Below are positions 60,007-64,000 of a DNA stretch of 64,000 bases, in pieces. Every line of letters starts with the position of its first letter. Position 1 is the stretch's first letter. The DNA is from Paenibacillus athensensis. GTDB taxonomy: Bacteria; Bacillota; Bacilli; Paenibacillales; NBRC-103111. The notes under the pieces are model-generated. The model saw nothing but the letters and a program-made list of their open reading frames with translations, ran no database searches and was not told where the DNA came from. The DNA is taken from the NCBI RefSeq assembly GCF_004514475.2, contig NZ_MYFO02000006.1, positions 234,096-298,095 of the forward strand, in the 5' to 3' direction. A program made the translations under genes and the position numbers.

Positions 60007-61768
60007 GTGACTCCTCCCCTTGATTGACAGCAGCCTTGAGCGGCAAACGGATCAGCACGACCGCCCCTCCTTCGGGGCGATTACTGAACGAAATGTCGAC
60101 CAATTCGCCGAAATTCATCCGCAGCCGGTGCCGGACATTCCACACGCCCAAATGATCGTCGCCCGACTCCTGCAAATATTGCTCGGAATTCAATCGCTCC
60201 AGCATCTCCTCGGAAAATCCCCGGCCGTTGTCGGCAATCCTTACAATAAAAAAGTGATCCGGCTCCTGCGGGTCCTTCTCCGCCGCGATCTCCACGCAAA
60301 ATTTGCCGCGCTCCTTCGTAAAACCGTGAATCACTGAATTTTCTACAAATGGCTGCACCGTTAACGGCGGAATGCCGAAGTCGCCAAACTGATCCGGCAC
60401 CTGAATATCGAAAATCAAAATATCCGGATAACGCAGCGTCTGAATCTCCAGGTAATTGCGGATATGCTGTACTTCATCCTTCAGCGTCATCGTCGTGCGA
60501 TTCGTTCGCATAATAAAACGGAAATAGTCGGCGAGATGAAGCGCCATCTTTTGCACCGATTTCGTGTCCTTGAGCGCTGCCAAATTATAAATGATATTCA
60601 AGCTGTTCATATAAAAATGCGGATTGATCTGTACCTGCAAATGCTTGAACTCGGCTTGCTGTACCCGCAGCTTCTCTTCATACACAGTAATTTTCAAATT
60701 CTCAATCTGCTGCACCATGTTATTAAAGGTCGTGATCAAAAAAGCAAACTCCGTCGAACTCGCCTCATTCAAGCGCACGTTCAGCTCGCCTTGTCCGATC
60801 TTGCGCATCCCGCGCATCAGCTGCGTCATCGGCTTGAACAAAATCGTCTGCAAATACAACAAATAGACACCTAGCACAAACGCCCCGCCCAACGGCAAAA
60901 AGTAAATCGCCAGCTGTAAATAGGGCAGATTCTGCAGCATGCTTTTCTCGGCAATAATCAGTACATACTGAAAATCCGCAGCGCCGGAGAAGCGGCTAAC
61001 CATCAAAAATTGCTCGTTCGTCGCTTGCTCCTGGACGATCTGGTAGGCGCGGCTGACTACGCCGTTCTTTTCGGTCAAATTCCGATACCGGTCCGTGGGA
61101 AAATAACGATCCGTCAGCGGCTTGCCGGAGTTGTCTACCAATAGCACACCGCCGTTTTCTCCAACCTCCCAGCCGCTTAGCGGCGCAATAATCGCATTGG
61201 TTTGCACCATAATGCCGGCCGTGAATCCGAGACCGAGATCAACCATCTGCACTAAAAAAACTTCCCCGTTCTCTGCCCGCAGCATATTCCACTTGCTCGT
61301 GTATTCGTGCGAGCCCGTCTCCAAATAATTTTTCAGGAAAAGCTCCGTCGTCTTGAGCCGATCATAATAGAAATTATTATCTGGCGTCGTAACAAGCAGA
61401 TCACGGCTGCTGCTGGAATAAATAAAGCATGTATTAATCAAATTAAAGCTGTTAATTTGCTTGCTAAACTTATTATACAACCGCTGCTTGGCCAATACAT
61501 ACTCGTCCGCTGTGGACGGGTATACCTGCATATTAATGACGTCCGGATCGCTGGACAAATGGAATAAATAATTATCAAACTCCTTCAGCGTATTATCCGT
61601 ACCATTCGCAAACTGCGTAAGCAAATTGCTGTAGTTGACCGATACTTGATCCCGTACAACATTCATGGAGTAAACATTATTGTACATTAAAAAAAATACG
61701 AGAGGCGCCACGACCAGTACAAAACCAAAAAATATTTTAAATCGCACCGACTTTACAATCGTCAACAT
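59999..61768 (-). CDS. YesM-type sensor histidine kinase
   Basis: 589 residues. A membrane helix at about 10-28, an outside sensor region of about 250 residues, a second helix (about 285-305), HAMP, then the His_kinase box LQVQINPHFYMNSLNIIYNL (His in NPHF) and an ATPase domain (QPFVENSVIHGF, RIADNGRGF). It senses an outside sugar signal or the loaded binding protein and phosphorylates the coupled YesN-like regulator. No strong ribosome site is visible at ATG 61768. Confidence 0.93.
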   Translation of the reverse strand: MLTIVKSVRFKIFFGFVLVVAPLVFFLMYNNVYSMNVVRDQVSVNYSNLLTQFANGTDNTLKEFDNYLFHLSSDPDVINMQVYPSTADEYVLAKQRLYNKFSKQINSFNLINTCFIYSSSSRDLLVTTPDNNFYYDRLKTTELFLKNYLETGSHEYTSKWNMLRAENGEVFLVQMVDLGLGFTAGIMVQTNAIIAPLSGWEVGENGGVLLVDNSGKPLTDRYFPTDRYRNLTEKNGVVSRAYQIVQEQATNEQFLMVSRFSGAADFQYVLIIAEKSMLQNLPYLQLAIYFLPLGGAFVLGVYLLYLQTILFKPMTQLMRGMRKIGQGELNVRLNEASSTEFAFLITTFNNMVQQIENLKITVYEEKLRVQQAEFKHLQVQINPHFYMNSLNIIYNLAALKDTKSVQKMALHLADYFRFIMRTNRTTMTLKDEVQHIRNYLEIQTLRYPDILIFDIQVPDQFGDFGIPPLTVQPFVENSVIHGFTKERGKFCVEIAAEKDPQEPDHFFIVRIADNGRGFSEEMLERLNSEQYLQESGDDHLGVWNVRHRLRMNFGELVDISFSNRPEGGAVVLIRLPLKAAVNQGEESHV

Positions 61769-61872
61769 CGACCCCGCCTTTATTGGTTGTTTCTGTCTGC
61801 CCTTAGCTTATCATATTCCAAACACTTGCGCTTCTCACTTTGCTTAGAAAAATCGTCCACAATCAAACGTTC

Positions 61873-61924
61873 AAAAAAATAGATCCATCATTCAAGCCAC
61901 AAGGACTTGAACGATGGATCTATT
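61873..61924 (-). terminator. Terminator of the rRNA-tRNA operon
   Basis: A 19-base imperfect stem, AATAGATCCATCGTTCAAG with CTTGAATGATGGATCTATT on the minus strand, followed by seven T. It lies just after the last tRNA. Confidence 0.93.
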
Positions 61925-61934
61925 AGGTGTGTGT

Positions 61935-62018
61935 GATGCCGGTGAAGGGACTCGAACCCCCACTTCCTCTCAGAAAACGGATTTTGAGTCCGTCGCGTCT
62001 GCCATTCCGCCACACCGG
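61935..62018 (-). tRNA. tRNA-Leu (CAA)
   Basis: 84 bases with a long variable arm. Anticodon loop CTCAAAA gives CAA. Last tRNA of the array; CCA is not encoded. Confidence 0.96.
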
Positions 62019-62058
62019 CATATTCAGTTGAAGCTCCATCATGGTTGCAAGCCATGAA

Positions 62059-62144
62059 TGCCGAAGACCAGACTCGAACTGGTACGGTAGTCACCTACCG
62101 CAGGATTTTAAGTCCTGTGCGTCTGCCGATTCCGCCACTCCGGC
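62059..62144 (-). tRNA. tRNA-Leu (TAA)
   Basis: 86 bases with a long variable arm. Anticodon loop CTTAAAA gives TAA. Second leucine gene in tandem. Confidence 0.96.
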
Positions 62145-62159
62145 TCGGTAAATTGGTGG

Positions 62160-62230
62160 AGGCGCCACCCAGACTCGAACTGGGGGTAAAGCTTTTGCAG
62201 AGCTCTGCCTTACCACTTGGCTATGGCGCC
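62160..62230 (-). tRNA. tRNA-Cys (GCA)
   Basis: 71 bases. Acceptor GGCGCCA with TGGCGCC; anticodon loop CTGCAAA gives GCA. Confidence 0.96.
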
Positions 62231-62243
62231 TCGATAAAGATGG

Positions 62244-62315
62244 AGCGGAAGACGGGATTCGAACCCGCGACCCTCGCCTTGGCAAGGCGATGCTCTACCT
62301 CTGAGCCACTTCCGC
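62244..62315 (-). tRNA. tRNA-Gly (GCC)
   Basis: 72 bases. Acceptor GCGGAAG; anticodon loop TTGCCAA gives GCC. Confidence 0.96.
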
Positions 62316-62326
62316 ATACAAGAAAA

Positions 62327-62398
62327 CTGGGGATCTAGGATTCGAACCTAGGCATGACGGAGTCAAAGTCCGTTGCCTTACCGCTTGGCTAATCCCCA
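62327..62398 (-). tRNA. tRNA-Gln (TTG)
   Basis: 72 bases. Acceptor TGGGGAT; anticodon loop CTTTGAC gives TTG. Confidence 0.96.
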
Positions 62399-62419
62399 AT
62401 GTGTAGATGAGAAAAATGG

Positions 62420-62493
62420 GGCGATCGATGGGACTTGAACCCACGAATGCTGGAGCCACAGACCAGTGCGTTAACCCCTTCGCCACGACCGCC
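62420..62493 (-). tRNA. tRNA-His (GTG)
   Basis: Includes the extra 5' G (-1) facing C73, the identity feature of tRNA-His. Anticodon loop CTGTGGC gives GTG. CCA is encoded. Confidence 0.96.
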
Positions 62494-62506
62494 GCAATTT
62501 AATTGG

Positions 62507-62577
62507 CAGGGGCAGCAGGAATCGAACCCACACCAAAGGTTTTGGAGACCTTTGTTCTACCTTTAAACTATGCCCCT
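62507..62577 (-). tRNA. tRNA-Trp (CCA)
   Basis: 71 bases. Acceptor AGGGGCA; anticodon loop CTCCAAA gives CCA. Confidence 0.96.
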
Positions 62578-62595
62578 ATGAAATTGAAAATATGG

Positions 62596-62677
62596 TGGAG
62601 GCTGATGGATTCGAACCACCGAACTCAGAGAGAACAGATTTACAGTCTGCTGCGTTTGGCCACTTCGCTAAGCCTCC
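62596..62677 (-). tRNA. tRNA-Tyr (GTA)
   Basis: 82 bases with a long variable arm. Anticodon loop CTGTAAA gives GTA. CCA is encoded. Confidence 0.96.
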
Positions 62678-62687
62678 ACGATACTGG

Positions 62688-62760
<73 letters not shown>

Positions 62761-62778
62761 AAATTATGAAGTTAATGG

Positions 62779-62851
<73 letters not shown>

Positions 62852-62869
62852 TTACTTGGAGAAAAATGG

Positions 62870-62943
62870 CGGAGCCGACGGGATTCGAACCCGCGGTCTC
62901 CTGCGTGACAGGCAGGCATGTTAGGCCTCTACACCACGGCTCC
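62870..62943 (-). tRNA. tRNA-Asp (GTC)
   Basis: 74 bases. Acceptor GGAGCCG; anticodon loop CTGTCAC gives GTC. Confidence 0.96.
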
Positions 62944-62984
62944 GCGTTACTTATGACCTTCCTATTGGTTAAATAGAAGGTTGG

Positions 62985-63058
<74 letters not shown>

Positions 63059-63078
63059 TCGTTGTATAAAGAATATGG

Positions 63079-63151
63079 TGGAGGCTGACGGGATCGAACC
63101 GCCGACCCTCTGCTTGTAAGGCAGATGCTCTCCCAGCTGAGCTAAGCCTCC
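63079..63151 (-). tRNA. tRNA-Val (TAC)
   Basis: 73 bases. Acceptor GGAGGCT; anticodon loop CTTACAA gives TAC. Confidence 0.96.
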
Positions 63152-63179
63152 ATATTGGAATAGCTATTAGGTAAAGCTA

Positions 63180-63251
63180 TGACCCGTAGGGGATTCGAAC
63201 CCCTGTTACCTCCGTGAAAGGGAGGTGTCTTAACCCCTTGACCAACGGGCC
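63180..63251 (-). tRNA. tRNA-Glu (TTC)
   Basis: 72 bases. Acceptor GGCCCGT; anticodon loop CTTTCAC gives TTC. Confidence 0.96.
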
Positions 63252-63299
63252 TTGAATAGATAGATTAGAACATTTCACTTTACTTCAAAAGTAAAGTGG

Positions 63300-63388
63300 C
63301 GGAGAGAGAGGGATTCGAACCCTCGAGACGCTTGTGACGCCTACACGATTTCCAATCGTGCTCCTTCGGCCAACTCGGACACCTCTCC
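63300..63388 (-). tRNA. tRNA-Ser (GGA)
   Basis: 89 bases with a long variable arm. Anticodon loop TTGGAAA gives GGA. Confidence 0.96.
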
Positions 63389-63392
63389 GTGG

Positions 63393-63465
63393 CTCCCCGA
63401 ACAGGACTCGAACCTGTGACAACTCGATTAACAGTCGAGTGCTCTACCAACTGAGCTATCAGGGA
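63393..63465 (-). tRNA. tRNA-Asn (GTT)
   Basis: 73 bases. Anticodon loop CTGTTAA gives GTT. First tRNA after the 5S gene, 12 bases from it. Confidence 0.96.
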
Positions 63466-63477
63466 ATATGAAGTTCT

Positions 63478-63594
63478 GCTTGGCAACGTTCTACTCTCCC
63501 GGAACCCTGCGGTTCAAGTACCATCGACGCTGGAGGGCTTAACGGTCGTGTTCGAGATGGGAACGCGTGGGTCCCCTCCGCCATCATCACCAAA
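63478..63594 (-). rRNA. rrf: 5S ribosomal RNA
   Basis: 117 bases. On the minus strand it opens TTTGGTGATGATGGCGGAGG and ends GTTGCCAAGC, with the conserved GGTACTTGAACCGCAGGGTT-type loops. Complete gene between 23S and the tRNA array. Confidence 0.96.
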
Positions 63595-63654
63595 CAGTCA
63601 GTCCAATACCTTACGGTATTCCCTGAAAACTAGATATGAGTGTTGCTTGTGTGT
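63595..63654 (-). other. 23S-5S spacer with processing stem
   Basis: A short stem AATACC-GTAA-GGTATT and a CTAGTTTTCAG-type motif, both usual in Bacillales rRNA spacers and used for RNase maturation. Confidence 0.55.

Positions 63655-64000
<346 letters not shown>

Overview
The window reads as chromosomal DNA of a Paenibacillus-like, endospore-forming Firmicute. The pointers are sspI, two YjcZ-type mini-proteins, a YheC/D ATP-grasp coat protein, a KinB-like 5TMR kinase, several copper-amine-oxidase N-terminal (CuAO_N) secreted proteins, LplABC/YtcPQ sugar transporters with YesM/YesN regulators, and a 23S-5S-16-tRNA array whose order matches the Bacillus subtilis trnD cluster. Most of the window is GC-rich. 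A clearly AT-rich accessory stretch lies at about 7.5-11.7 kb.

Layout: (1) 0-6.9 kb is a carbohydrate cluster: a GH42 beta-galactosidase (cut by the window edge), a LacI regulator and an LplABC transporter. A YesM/YesN pair there has been reduced to an out-of-frame deletion scar. (2) 6.9-11.7 kb is accessory: a small PD-(D/E)XK-like nuclease, unknown proteins, a nucleotidyltransferase, a helix-turn-helix remnant, a HTH plus M78 peptidase gene split by an amber codon, and a noncoding stretch with a repeated 17-base motif. (3) 11.7-26 kb is housekeeping: rRNA methyltransferase, K+ uptake RCK protein, sspI, a MtnX-like phosphatase, a c-di-GMP protein, YheC/D, prfC, a phosphoesterase, a cyclase that seems to start at ATT, zwf, GNAT, an orphan FliD-like protein and a LigB-type dioxygenase. 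(4) 26-32 kb is a Lia-type envelope-stress block (small membrane protein, PspA-like, LiaF, LiaS, LiaR) with signal peptidase I, a 7-4-7 palindrome upstream, and a divergent CuAO/3D secreted protein. (5) 32-37.5 kb is an ECF sigma/anti-sigma pair divergent from a secreted protein built of a duplicated domain plus CuAO_N, then a sensor kinase. (6) 37.7-44.1 kb is a molybdenum cofactor block: moaA, moeA, mobA, a MOSC protein and a cytochrome-b/sulfite-oxidase fusion, with tandem repeats in the spacers. (7) 44.4-52.5 kb holds a Met-rich CuAO protein, an OmpR-type two-component pair, membrane proteins, a hydrolase, a ROK regulator and a methyltransferase. (8) 52.6-61.8 kb is a second carbohydrate cluster: a GH9 lipoprotein, a solute-binding protein, two permeases and an intact YesN/YesM pair. 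(9) 61.9-64 kb is the distal end of an rRNA operon.

The two sugar clusters share one logic: lipoprotein capture, two permeases with no ATPase nearby (presumably a shared MsmX-type ATPase elsewhere), a hydrolase, and a dedicated regulator. The molybdenum block appears to make the cofactor and provide at least one enzyme that uses it. No CRISPR array, prophage or complete insertion sequence was seen. The most unusual items are the deletion-scar pseudogene, the ATT start, the amber-split regulator, the Met-rich CuAO insert and the families of intergenic repeats.
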